In this document: positions 49,470-60,316 of the stretch, piece by piece
Layout of the letters: every line of letters starts with the position of its first letter
Numbering within the stretch: position 1 is the stretch's first letter
Source: Lunularia cruciata
Taxonomy: Eukaryota > Streptophyta > Marchantiopsida > Lunulariales > Lunulariaceae
NCBI GenBank assembly: GCA_948567375.1
Contig: OX419757.1
Location: 13,406,974-13,470,973, forward strand
Direction of reading: 5' to 3'
DNA: 64,000 bases
The notes under the pieces: model-generated
Told to the model about the DNA's origin: nothing
Databases searched by the model: none
What the model saw: only the letters and a program-made list of their open reading frames with translations
Position numbers and translations under genes: made by a program

Positions 49470-50310
49470 GCTTACTCTAGAGTCATTGATGGTGCAGTAT
49501 GCAGACCGAGGTACAACAATTTGTTGCTAGATGTGTGGTTTGAGACCAAATTAGAGCATCGTTCAATGCTCCTACGCCATAGTTACACCCATTACCTATT
49601 ATGAGATTGGGTTACCATTTGGACTTCATTTGACATTTACCATTGACTATGAGACATCATTTGTATGTTTTGGTGATGGTGGAGCACTTCTACAAGTGGA
49701 TTGAGTTGGTGGCACTTCTTCACAAGTCCAATGAAAGGACGGCTTATTCATTCCTGGATCAGGTTCTTAGTCATTTTGGTGCACTAGTTGAGGTTTTTAG
49801 TGATCAGGGTATAAAGTTCTTGGGGGAGTTGTAGGTCTTATGTGACAAGGCTTTGATTGATCATTGTACTACCTCTCGAGATCACCCTAAGGTAGATAGC
49901 TTAGCAAAGAGAGTGGTTTAGATGGTGAAGAGAGGATTGCAAAAGTATGGTTTGTAGAGAGGCCATTCGAGAGATCAGGATCTCTAGTTACCTTGGTTGG
50001 CCATGGGCTATCGGTTCAACCGGCAAGCCTTCTTAGCATCCTTCTCTCCTTACTTTCTACTCTATGGATGAGATCCAGATTTACCTATAGCCATTCATAA
50101 ATATGCTATTGTAGTTTTGGACATAGATGATCCAGATGTATAGATGAGCACATGTTCTTAATGGGCATAGATATTTTGGAGAGTGATGTTGATGGCCTTC
50201 AAGAACTTGGCAATTGCTTAGCATACACATACCTTACACTATGCAACTATTCACAAGAGGAGGTTATAGACCCTCAATCCATCAATTTCATCCAAGGGAC
50301 CATGTATATC
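49470..50310 (+). pseudogene. Integrase core of copy B2
   Basis: It contains words of the Ty3/gypsy integrase core: VEHFYKWIELVALLHKS, YSFLDQVLSHFGA and EVFSDQGIKFLGEL (the SDQG word holds the second catalytic Asp), then DKALIDH and VKRGLQKY. It continues the element after the family-C insertion. The enzyme would join element DNA into the host genome. Fossil; broken. Confidence 0.85.
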
Positions 50311-50519
50311 TATAGTAGATAGCACCAATGACACTTGATGTTTCTACATGCCACATTATCTTGAGAATGTGTGAGGTTTTGCCATTTGGAGTCCTTGTGT
50401 TGGAAGGACATGATGGAGTTGTTTGGAAGGATCATGTGCACAATTGTGCACCATGCCACCTCCCAAATATTGATGGTACTATGGATCCTAGCTTGGCACT
50501 TGTACGTGCAGGCTTGAGA

Positions 50520-50654
50520 TGTATGTTATGTCGCTCTTCAGGTGGAGCTACTACTATGTTAGTGTGTGATAGTTGTTTGAGAGGATGGCATATGGTATGT
50601 ATGACTCCTCCCTACATGGTGGTTCCTTAGAGATAGTGGTTATGTCCTAGATGT
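50520..50654 (+). pseudogene. PHD-finger-like segment, copy B2
   Basis: The cysteine and histidine layout of a C4HC3 PHD finger is visible: Cys pair CMLC at 50520-50531, eleven residues, Cys pair CDSC at 50565-50576, His at 50589, HMVC ending 50600, and a last CPRC pair at 50643-50654. MLVCDSCLRGWH and PP..VP match the PHD consensus closely. It follows the integrase-tail segment ending HLPNIDGTMDPSLA and precedes the LTR. PHD fingers usually read histone H3 tails, so it could have steered integration or the methyltransferase. Fossil. Confidence 0.8.
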
Positions 50655-50829
50655 ACTTGACCTATAGCTAGTTCATCCTTTATATGGTATAGATTGCAAA
50701 CAGGTGACTAAAAATAGGGCTTGATAGCACCCAGCCTCTTGATCTTTGCCCATCATAGGGTATACCATATACTTGGAGTAGATGGCTATCTAGAGTTAGA
50801 GGGAACTAACCACCAACTAGGGAGTCAAT

Positions 50830-51366
50830 TGTGATACTTTAGAGTCTATGTACGACTTATGTGTGAGTTATGTGTTTATAGTGTATGATGTTGACAACAA
50901 TGTATGTTGTGTAACAATGTATATACACACAATAGCTATCATGCCATTTGTTATGTCGCATCTAGATTGCTCAAACATTAGAGTTGTAGTGATCGTAGTT
51001 AGAGGTATTTTAGCAATCACTCATATACTATTGTCAAATTTTGTGTTTGGGGTATTGACTTCATGGTGGGGCCTACCATCACTTTGCACCATTTGCACCA
51101 TTGGGTGTGCCGGCAGTGGGACCGTTAGGGTTTCAAACCTACCTCACATCCAAGGGTATACTTTCAAAGTGCAGCTCTAGAGAACTCACTTCTCTGATGT
51201 TGAGCCTTCGAGTTCCTGGCTATGGTGGATAGAGGCTAGTGAGTGTCACCTGGATTCTTTTAGCTAGAGTGTGTATGGCTTGACTGTAATCAGTGCCTAA
51301 ATGTTGGCAATTTATAGAGTGACATATCAAGTATTGATCTAAGTTGAGTTGATTCAAGTGGTAAAT
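50830..51366 (+). repeat. 3' LTR of copy B2
   Basis: It starts TGTGATACTTTAGAGT after a purine-rich tract (CTAGGGAG) and matches the 5' remnant at 37150-37594 over its last ~430 bp. Immediately after it, GTGGCAATTTAGAGTC begins a second copy of the first ~115 bp of the LTR (about 51367-51485). Confidence 0.7.
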
Positions 51367-51485
51367 GAACTAATTATTGTGGCAATTTAGAGTCTATGTA
51401 TGACTTATGTGTGAGTTATGTGTCTATAGTGTATGATGTTGACAGCAATGTATGTTGTATAGCGATGTATATACGCACAACAAGA

Positions 51486-53460
51486 GGTTATGAGGCTATA
51501 TCTCTAGGCACCAAAGAACCCTTTGATATTGATATGTGTGTTGTTTATAGGTGGATGTTGAAAATAAAAATTTTTAATAGCATTTCATGTGCATCTATCT
51601 TTAGAGAGCTTAGGATACCATTGAATCCTTGGCAAGTCTTATTCCTTTTGTGCAATCTTTCTATGGCCCACCTTCTTCCCTTATTTCTAGCATAGTTTCT
51701 CATATGAGGGAGTCATCATCTTGGAGTAAGTTGTCTATCCATGACATGAAGATCCTTTAGGGTGACCTTTATTTGCCATAGCTTACTTTAGAGCTATCTC
51801 ATCTACTACTTTGGCCATGCTAGGTTGTATATTTCTATCCTTGGTAAATGATATACACATCATTGGCCCTATAGATCAAATTAGTAGGCCTTTAATTACT
51901 TTACTACCAAGCTTTGTTATGTAGACTTGAGAATCAAGGTATTAAATTGTAGATCATGAAACCCTTTAGTAACCCTCCTAAACTCTAGCTTTTAGAAGGG
52001 TGTATCACATCTATAGATAGCATACATATTCTTGGAGTGCAAATAGGATTTAATGATCTTGCCACATGCTTCTTAGACATTACCCTTGTAAAGTTTATTC
52101 TTCATGTGGATGACCTTCCTCTACTAGAAGATCAGTAAGTGGTATTTGTTATGCTCTTCTCTAGTATGGCCTGTCAATCAACTTATCTATTACACTTGGT
52201 TTTCTCTTCTTTTACCTTTCTATTGTGTTTGAGAGCTTTTGATGGGATTGTGGAAGTCTTGGGCAATATTATTGGGTGTGTGACAAGGGATTTGGCATGT
52301 ATAGAGATATCTCTACCAATCTTGTGCATAAAGGAAGGCATATTATCTATGGAGTAGATTGCACCAATAGGATTTCTGGGTAATTATGCTCTCTCAACAC
52401 CTCTATGTTCCTCTTGTTTTGTGTTTGTTGATAAGGATTGTCATGGAGATGTATGTGATCAAGGTGGACGAGAGAATCTCTTTCTCTGTAGGTGCTATTG
52501 CGGAAAAAGAGAGATAGCATATCCCCACAAGCATAAGATGGCCTTCTTCTTTTGCCTCCTTGCCTTTTGATTTGGCCCAAAGGTTTGCAATCTTCCTTGG
52601 TGGATGGATAGTTTAGCTATGCACTACATTATCTCTTAGTTGACTAATCTATTTCTTGTGTTATTAGGACATGTCTTTGCTCTTGCTTTGGCAAGGATGC
52701 AGGCTCTTGGATCCTAGCTTGACATTCTATTTGGACATTCCAATTTACACCAAAATTTTCTCTACAATTATAGTAATGAGATTTTGCCTAGTTTTTGTCC
52801 ACCTATCTGCATCTTCATTACTCGCTTGTAAGTGCGGTTCTACACTATTACATCAACCTGTCCACAAGACATGGTGTCCTTTGGGATGATATAGGATAGC
52901 TACCCATGATGTCATTAGAGATATAGTGTTATCCATGGCCTGAGAGAGTGGTGATGTCACTTGGAGGAAGCATGGGAGTGCTTTGCAAACATCACAAGTC
53001 AGTGCAGACTTGTATTTGATCTGAGATAATCAGGTCATAGTAATAAATCTTATGGTTACGGATCTAATACATGATATAGTTTTGGAGGGATTGATTAATC
53101 ATCTTCTTGGATGGATGGCAAGGGGAGCAGCAGTAGCAAAGATCTCCAAGTATAAAGGTATGGAGCAAGGTCACTTCTTTGTTCTTCTAGCCTTGGAGTT
53201 AAATGGAACATTGGATATGGCATTGAGGCATTTGTCAAGGAGTGTGCAAGAAATTATTATAGTAGACTTCAGGGTACCTCTCTCACTTTCCTACTCGGTA
53301 ATGTACTTTAGATAATGTGTGTCCATTGTTCTACAAAGAGCACAACCTGGTGCAATCCATAAGAGAGTAATTGCATTAGGTGCTTTGGATGCTCCATTAG
53401 TATATACATCATGTGAGTTGCATAACATAAATATCGTAGCTACAATATGATAGATTTCGC
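51486..53460 (+). mobile_element. Decayed, unclassified element-like DNA
   Basis: A chain of short plus-strand frames with coding-like character but no family I can name. Around 52860-53320 the words TWCPLG, TSQVSADLYL, VTDLIHDIVLEG and AAVAKISKYKGMEQGHFFVLLALE suggest a nuclease-like fold (Asp in a strand followed by a conserved VTD) of a mobile element; this is a guess. Fossil; broken. Confidence 0.3.
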
Positions 53461-56166
53461 AGATACTATTGGGGCTTAGTCTCATTTTACCTCTTATGTT
53501 TTGTCCTTGACAGGGTCTTGCATCCTTCTTGTTATCCTACACTAAGGTCACCCTTTACTGAAGAGCAAACAATACAAATGCCAGGGTACATAATTATTTT
53601 TTCTCTTGTGACATATTCTATTAACATCTATGATCAAAAGTAAACACTTATTGTGAGGTACAAGGAAGAAACTCTTGACGAATAGGATGTTCTGATAACC
53701 CTCTAGGGGAAGTAGGAGAAGCTAATATCTGGTTTAGTAGAGGAGTTGTCAGTTCTGTCCGTTAGTTAGTTGAAATAGAGTACAACTGACCCCTCGACAA
53801 CCATGTTGTTCATCAAAATATCATCGTGGTGGTTGCTTAATCAAGCAGAATAACGTGTATCTTGGAATTTCATTTCTCCTTGTTTCCTTCAATAATTGAT
53901 TCCTCAAGGTCTTTCCCAGCGTTATCAATTAGAGATAATGCAATCTAAGCCGCAGTGAAGTCAGATGGAGTAATCGCAATACAAAGAGTAAATCTCTATT
54001 CCCTAAACAGGTTCGCGCTTTTTGGCTGCTGCATGAAAATACGATATGTCTGTTCCGGTTGAAAAAATATATTTTTTCAAATGACATCTTCTTACCGTTG
54101 ACTTTCTTTTTCCAGTTGACAAAGAAGGTAGCTCTACCGTGTAGTACATTATGAAACTTTTTGGTCTCCCCACTTCTTCGATAAAATAGAAGCAAAAAGG
54201 GCATAGCTTTTTGCATGAGGATAGTGCAGTTCCTCCAACAGAAGATGCAGACAGTAAGCAAATCAGGACGAAAAGCAAGTTCAAATCTAGACAATTATTT
54301 TATACTTTGTGGGTTATCTCACTGGAAAGCCTTTTGCAAGAGTTATCTTCGTCACACAGAGAGAGAAAGAGAGCGCCGTAGACGAGTGTCTCTCTCTTGC
54401 TGTCGGAGTGCAGTCAGTAACGGCCTTGGAGGAAAATTCGCTGAACACTATTTGATGGCAATGAATAATTTTGTTAAAAAAGTAGAAAATAAACATTACC
54501 TGTGCTGGTCCTTTTACCTGCAGTCTACCACCTTTTTTGTATTGTAAAACCAAGTCTTTTGGAATTGAGTTATGAGCTCAAAGTGATGTGAGATGTGATT
54601 AAACAAGATATAAAGGTAACTTCTTTTTTCTTCCTGAAATGACACTTAGCCTGAAAGTGCTCGTGCTTTTTTAGTTGATTTTTCTTTGTTTGTTATATTA
54701 TGGGAATCATCCAACGTGCATCTTTGTGCTCACGCTCTCAGTTTCAATCATATGGAACATAATCATAATTCTACTTTTCTTGGCTTCATGTAGGTTTTGG
54801 AGCATCATCGTGTCCTCCTGCTCATACGCACCAATTTCCATCTGTGTACAAGATGGGGTATGAGGATAAATGATTTACTTATGCTGTTCTTGACAACATT
54901 CGATCGTAACGTTTGCTACACCTGCTATAAAAGTATGTACGTACACGATTACTCGCACAAAACTTCAAATATATGGCTGCCTACCAAATTTAAGCGATAA
55001 TGATATCTATAATACTGCAATCAGGGTGAATAAATATCCTTGCATAAGTGTCCGGACTGGGCAATGGGAAGAAAATTTTCAAAGCTTTTAATAGACTCAC
55101 TAAACTGTCAAACTCACCTCAATAAACCAATAAAATAAAATTCTCAACAGAAATGGAAGTCTTTATACATTAAAAGGAAAATAGAAAATGTTTTCCTTGA
55201 TAGGATGCCCTTGTGAACACTTTAAAATAATAGAATTATAAAGATATTCATATATCAAATTGAAAGTTTTACTCATCTACTTAAATCTATAAAATGAACC
55301 CAATTCTAGAGATGAAGGCTTCAATATATAAGCCAAAACCCTGATAGTCGGATCCTTGTCTTGATCCTTGCGCACGCCTTTTACAAAAGGTTTTTCTTGA
55401 TTTGTTGTCCTTACCAAACGCATGTTGGAAGAAAAATTGAGATGAAATTAATACTCATATTGTATAGTTTATCCAGTGCAAGTTGCAAACTTTCTAGTCT
55501 GCATTTGACATGTTCTCTAACTATTCGTTTTCTAACTCTGTTTTCTTTTTGAATAAAATACTTCTTTATACAAGAGTTAATCTACAGGAAATTGAATACT
55601 CTTTTCTTCTCCGTTGGATTCTTTTCCAATATTACATGAACACCTTTTCCACTTTTCCACTTTTTCAGAATGATGTGCTGTAGAGAAATCTCAAATTGAA
55701 ACAGAGTACCAGATATACATACTTTCCTACAATGTTTCTCAAGTACCTGGTAGCAGGTGAAGAATACAATACGATTGTAGCCGTAATATATATTTCTCAT
55801 ATAATACACAAGGATTGGAGGCAGGAAGTATGTGCTCCTTGATGATATTTTCGCACCGCAAGCAAATGCGCAATTATACGCATGTGGTGTGCATGTACGT
55901 ACTATCAGACACACGAGATGTACATGCAGCTCGCACATGACATGTCTGCCGCATTTCACATTTGTCAGCCTTACAATTCATGGTGGTCAAATGCACTGTA
56001 CAGAGCATAATAACAGTGCATCTACAGTACCAAATCCATTTTCTTACCATTATAGAGTTCCAATTATTTCTTAATCATCCTTGATACAGTTGCATTTTGT
56101 CCTCCTTCAAAACTGCCTGACTCATCGCACTCCGGCAAATGCGCACTGTGGCATTGTATTGGAAAA

Positions 56167-56264
56167 AGGCGACCGCGTAGGAAAAACGAAGGATGGGAAG
56201 ACCCCCATCGAGCCGTACAAGGGAGAGACAAAAAAAGGTAACATGGGGCTAAGCCCCAAGAGTA
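56167..56264 (+). repeat. Short dispersed repeat, copy 1
   Basis: GGCGACCGCGTAGGAAAAAC begins about 100 bp that continue through GGATGGGAAGACCCCC, GCCGTACAAGG and a small hairpin ATGGGGCTAAGCCCCAAGAG. Related copies lie at 56805-56840 and 58535-58640. Same orientation in all three. Confidence 0.75.
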
Positions 56265-56804
56265 CTTAATCGGTCTGCTTAATTACAATCCTGATTATTT
56301 CTCAATCATCTGGACCTCAACCCCATAGATGATACGGTGTACATCATGTACTCCGTGGATCGCATCAGAGAAAGTTTCACGAACTGTAGAGCGTCAATCA
56401 TTTAAGAGGCCCTTTAATTAACTAGTCGTGAACTGTAGTTGGTGACTAGGTTGATGTCGTTCTCAGGACGTTATGAGAATTGATTTGGAACTTGATCGCT
56501 GTTAATTCAATTGATTTACAAGTTCAACCCACCGATCATGTCGCCCGCTTTCCCAGGAACGAGATTAAAGTTTCATCCTCGTAGATTTTTCAAACTAAAC
56601 CCCAGATCATGTCGAGTTTGCTTCTTCTTAACTGCGAGTTAGAGTTGATAGTTTTCATAATATAGAGTCAATGCAGGTCCCTGAAAACAATCCATTCTCT
56701 AGTTTCTCTTATGGAAACATCAAGAGAGATCTCTGGGTCAAGGACCATGTTGCTTTCCTTTCCAGCACGTAATCTCAGCACAGGAGGGTAAAAGAGAGAA
56801 GAAA

Positions 56805-56840
56805 GAGGCGACCGCGTAGGAAAAATGAAGGATGGGAAGA
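56805..56840 (+). repeat. Short dispersed repeat, copy 2 (partial)
   Basis: GAGGCGACCGCGTAGGAAAA followed by ATGAAGGATGGGAAGAG, nearly identical to the first ~36 bp of copy 1. The hairpin end is missing. Confidence 0.8.
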
Positions 56841-58076
56841 GGGTAAAAATGGATTACTACATGCGAAGGATGAATAAGTTAATCACGCCCGCAACAGAAC
56901 GCATGTCCAAAAGGCGAAGTGAGTCGATGTAAAGATACTGAGAAAGACAAAATAATTTGGGTAAAAGCTTTTCGTTTCATTTCACAGTCCCGAATATATC
57001 TGGCAGCCTCAGAAAGACAAGTCGCCAGTCAGTCAGATTCCGCAGATCTTTTGGTCACCTGGACCAGATTTTGCTAATATTAGGATTTAAAATTATAATT
57101 TTGCGTGCTTGACCTTAATCGGAAGAGATAACAAATTAAAACGTTATCTGATGTTGAATGTGCAGGGTTCGTTATCAGTGATTTACGTAGTCAGAGTAGA
57201 TTATGTCTGTCGTCATTATGGTCCTCCAACGGAAGACAACTTGCCTGCGGTGTAATAAATCTATGTCGCTCTCAAGTGAAGTGAGATTATGAAAAGTCAA
57301 GAGAGACACAAGAAAGGTTCGTACTTTGCATTAAAGTTGGTAGGCTACACCAATTCCCAGGACACCAAAGAACAAATGAGAGTTTCAAGGTAAGTGTACT
57401 TATCAAGCTGTAAGTTGGTGGGATGGTCTTACTCAGATCAAGAGTAATGCTTGGACTTAGAGAAATAATGTCTCCTTCTTCTACTAGTTAATTCTGCCTC
57501 TCCGGTCTGCAGAGAAGAACACTCGGATATTTATTACTTCCAAGTCCAACCAGCAGCAGTTGCGGCTGTTTCTGCTGGTCGCGTCCGCACTGAATGGATC
57601 TGGATCTTCAGAACTGCCAATTAGTAATGATTACTCGTTAATCGGGTGAAAAGTATGTACTACTTAACTAAATCATCCATGACGTCTTGTGGCAACGTCG
57701 ATCTTCCGTTAATTCAAATCTGGCAACAGCTTTTGCTGTTTGTCCATTTGACAGCAAAGCGACTTCTATTGATTGAATTGGTTGGCATAAGAATCTAGAA
57801 CCTACGTGACATTCTTAAATTCTCTTATCCTCTTTGCTTCTGGAAATGCATCATGGAAAAATCATAATTTCATGCTCCAGAATCATATTGGAATCCTCTG
57901 GTAGTTAAAGAAATAAACTCTTTATGTACAGCTTCTGGAACGTCGGATATACAGGAGAATATACAGTTAACGAGGAGAAGGCAAAGAGAAAAGAGAAAAG
58001 TTCTTATCGTATATATTCGAGATCACGGTCGTCGTGAAATTCTATCATGATAAATCTCATGCCAGTGGGTTTCTTG

Positions 58077-58489
58077 CCAGAGATGGAATTACCAGTACCC
58101 AACTTCGGCACTTAGACTTATCTGTACCCCAAGTTGGCAGAATGACTTAACAGTACCCCGAACCTTGACGAGGACGAACGTGGCAGCTAGTTGTCTTAGT
58201 TTGCAGCTTGATGGGGACCAATGTGGCCGCTGATTGTCCTAGTTGGCATTGAATCCGGGATTGATCCAGGCCTTTTCGGGCATGGAGAGTTTTTGTTCTT
58301 AGGAAATATTAGGATGGCCTCGATCTGCGAAGATCTATGCGGAGTTTGCCTGTCAAGTTAATAATGAATGTTTATACAAATAAAATCCAGCTGGCTATGT
58401 GCCAGCGCGACTCCCTAACTCCACGTCAACCTTTGGGGTACTGTTAAGTCTTTCTGCCAAAGTTGGGGTGCTGTTAAGTCCATCTCTGG
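58077..58489. mobile_element. Small non-autonomous inverted-repeat DNA transposon (MITE-like)
   Basis: The left end (58077-58170: CCAGAGATGGA, ..GTACCCC.., GGCAGAATGACTTAACAGTA, ..TTGACG) is the reverse complement of the right end (about 58421-58489: CGTCAAC.., GGGGTACTGTTAAGTC, ..TCCATCTCTGG), with a gap in the right arm. The element is about 413 bp and has no coding capacity. Flanks GTTTCTTG and TTTTCTTG match at 7 of 8 positions, which would fit a hAT-type 8-bp target duplication; long arms could also fit a Mutator-type element. Confidence 0.75.
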
Positions 58490-58534
58490 TTTTCTTGGGA
58501 TCTGTTGATTCCAAAGGTAAAGTACTATAAACGA

Positions 58535-58640
58535 AGGCAACCGCGTGTGATAATAAGAAGGATGGGAAGAACCCCTCATGCCGCACAAGGAAGAGACATG
58601 GGGTAAAATGGAGCTAAGCCCCAATAGTATCGACAAGAAG
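58535..58640 (+). repeat. Short dispersed repeat, copy 3
   Basis: ACGAAGGCAACCGCGTGTGA, then GGATGGGAAGAACCCC, GCCGCACAAGG, AGAGACATGGGG and GGAGCTAAGCCCCAATAGTA: a diverged but full-length relative of copy 1, just right of the inverted-repeat element. Confidence 0.75.
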
Positions 58641-59894
58641 TAAGTACTGTAAGGTTGTGGTAGCGTTGAGCACCCATGATGAAGTGAATGTACGAAATAC
58701 GCTTTCACGTTGATTGAAGCATAATTATTATGTTGTAGAAGTACAACTGAAATGGAAAGACTGGAGTCACCGGACGTTGGTGGTAATGTACCCAGTAGTA
58801 CTCTACTAATACGACTTACTACTGCACTACTAAGATCTAAATCTAAAGAAGATGAATGAATCGGGGTGGGGGTGTCAGCTACTTTCATTCTCACCACGGA
58901 ATCCAATCTGCTTGAAAGCTTCTGGTAAATTGGTAATAATTGTGGCTGATGCCACTACTACTGTCGGAAATTGCACACACAATGGAAACCTGATGAGAAT
59001 CTGCTCGTTGCTCGTACCTTGCCTCTCTCTTCTTTCTCTCTCTGACGACACGGTATCTCCAATCCCCAGGGACTTTGAGGCAAGCATATCTGATGCATAC
59101 ATCTGTAGCTACTGTATGTGGAGGAGAGTTGTTATAGGAGAGGAGGATAACAACTCGGAAACCGAAACTCGAGAGATGTACTGTAGTGAATGAAAGTTCC
59201 TATCGTTGGGGTGGATGTGTACCACAAAAACGGTACAGCACAGGTCTGGGACAATCTGGATCTAAGGCAGAGATTCGTATTAAGTGGAAGAATAGTTCTT
59301 ATAAGGTAGGACTGGGTACAGGACCTGAGGAAATGGGTTTGGTTACCAATGTGAAAGAGAAGATGAGGTAAGAACCTGAAATAGTTACGAGTGGGGTGAG
59401 ATGGAGTGTGTACAAGGTACAGCTTGGTCTGGGTCTCTTAAAGCTTAATGATCCTGGACGTCCTCCTCATGATCAAGTGAGGAGGAAAGGAGTACTGTAT
59501 GGCATTCTACATCGTACAACCTCTTGTCCTTGAGAAAGGGAAACATCCGATTCTTGAGCCCTTTTTCTTCTGTATGCATGACCAACCTGTATACCAAAAT
59601 GAATTTTAACTGGGAGAGATCCGATTCTGTTCTCTCACTCTTCACTATTTTCAATTCTCTGAGCAACGTCCGATTCTTCTACCTTTCCTCCTCCTTATCT
59701 TCAGCAACTAGTGCAAGACAATTGGGCAGTGTCAAACAAAAGAATAATGACTGGCTATATCCGATTCCTTCTTCCTTTATCCTCTTTTAATTCTCAGCCC
59801 CCTGAGCGTTTTAAGGACATATCGGTGAGGAATCTTCGATCAAGAATGTGACGAGGAGGGTTAATAAGATAACTTTCTCCCTCTCCTTTTCATG

Positions 59895-60242
59895 TTACAT
59901 TTCACTTTTGTCTCGGAACCTATTCATGGTGTAAGCTCGAGGGTTAAACTTGGGCTCTCTTTCTCTACTTTCTCTGGTGCTTGGATTCCTCTGACAAGCT
60001 TGAACTGAATTCCTTTCCCCATGGCCATGGAAAAGAATCTGTCCCTTAAGGCGGAAGGGCCTTTGTTGAAGTAGGCCTCCTCGGGAATTTTCAAACTCCT
60101 CGTAAGTGGCCCAGAAATCATCAGATGATTTCTGGCCCACTTCCGAGAAGGCGTGGTCCTCCTGTCTGTTCTGGAACAGTGATTGATTGTACTGCACGTA
60201 CTTTCCCCTGTCTGTGAAAGCGTAAACCGCAGTTACCCACAT
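59895..60242 (-). CDS. Hypothetical small protein, 115 residues
   Basis: An ATG-started minus-strand frame with balanced, hydrophilic composition (MWVTAVYAFTDRGKY at the start; many Arg, Glu and Gln later). No domain, signal peptide or membrane segment recognised. A near-perfect 37-bp palindrome lies inside it (60105-60141). No neighbouring gene supports it. It may be a chance frame. Confidence 0.2.
   Translation of the reverse strand: MWVTAVYAFTDRGKYVQYNQSLFQNRQEDHAFSEVGQKSSDDFWATYEEFENSRGGLLQQRPFRLKGQILFHGHGERNSVQACQRNPSTRESREREPKFNPRAYTMNRFRDKSEM
60105..60141. repeat. Near-perfect 37-bp palindrome
   Basis: Arms AGTGGCCCAGAAATCATC (60105-60122) and GATGATTTCTGGCCCACT (60124-60141) are inverted repeats with 17 of 18 positions matching and a single base between them. 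Confidence 0.9.
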
Positions 60243-60282
60243 TCCCAAACGAATGAGTTGAAAGTTAGAACTGTCAGTCGTT

Positions 60283-60316
60283 TCTTCTTCTTCTTCTTCT
60301 TCTACTACTACTACTT
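60283..60316. repeat. Compound (TTC)n(TAC)n microsatellite
   Basis: About six TTC units followed by about four CTA/TAC units. Confidence 0.9.

Larger units (their letters stand above)
37150..51485 (+). mobile_element. Family-B Ty3/gypsy fossil, copy B2 (the longest), with nested insertions
   Basis: A 5' LTR remnant (37150-37594), a gag-like stretch (about 38040-38477 and 39215-39600), protease-like (about 39740-39880, YDVLVGGVVLYP), C5 methyltransferase-like (40313-41149), linker with short repeats, reverse transcriptase (about 41870-42540, with GDYRPINRQTRVD), RNase H (about 42650-43080), integrase zinc region (about 43190-43490), integrase core (49470-50310), PHD-like finger (50520-50654), 3' LTR (50830 to about 51366) and a partial LTR beyond. 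Two insertions interrupt it: a family-A solo LTR and a family-C pair. Both are younger than B2. Many breaks; old. Confidence 0.85.
53461..58076. other. Gene-poor intergenic DNA right of the nest
   Basis: No recognisable gene. Short frames such as those at 54215-54547 and 53929-54294 have no domain signature. It contains two copies of a short dispersed repeat, listed separately. Confidence 0.4.

Noticed and set aside
50848-51180. Frames within the family-B LTR that looked like a small cysteine-rich protein
   Set aside because: The sequence is LTR DNA shared with the 5' remnant, not a separate gene.
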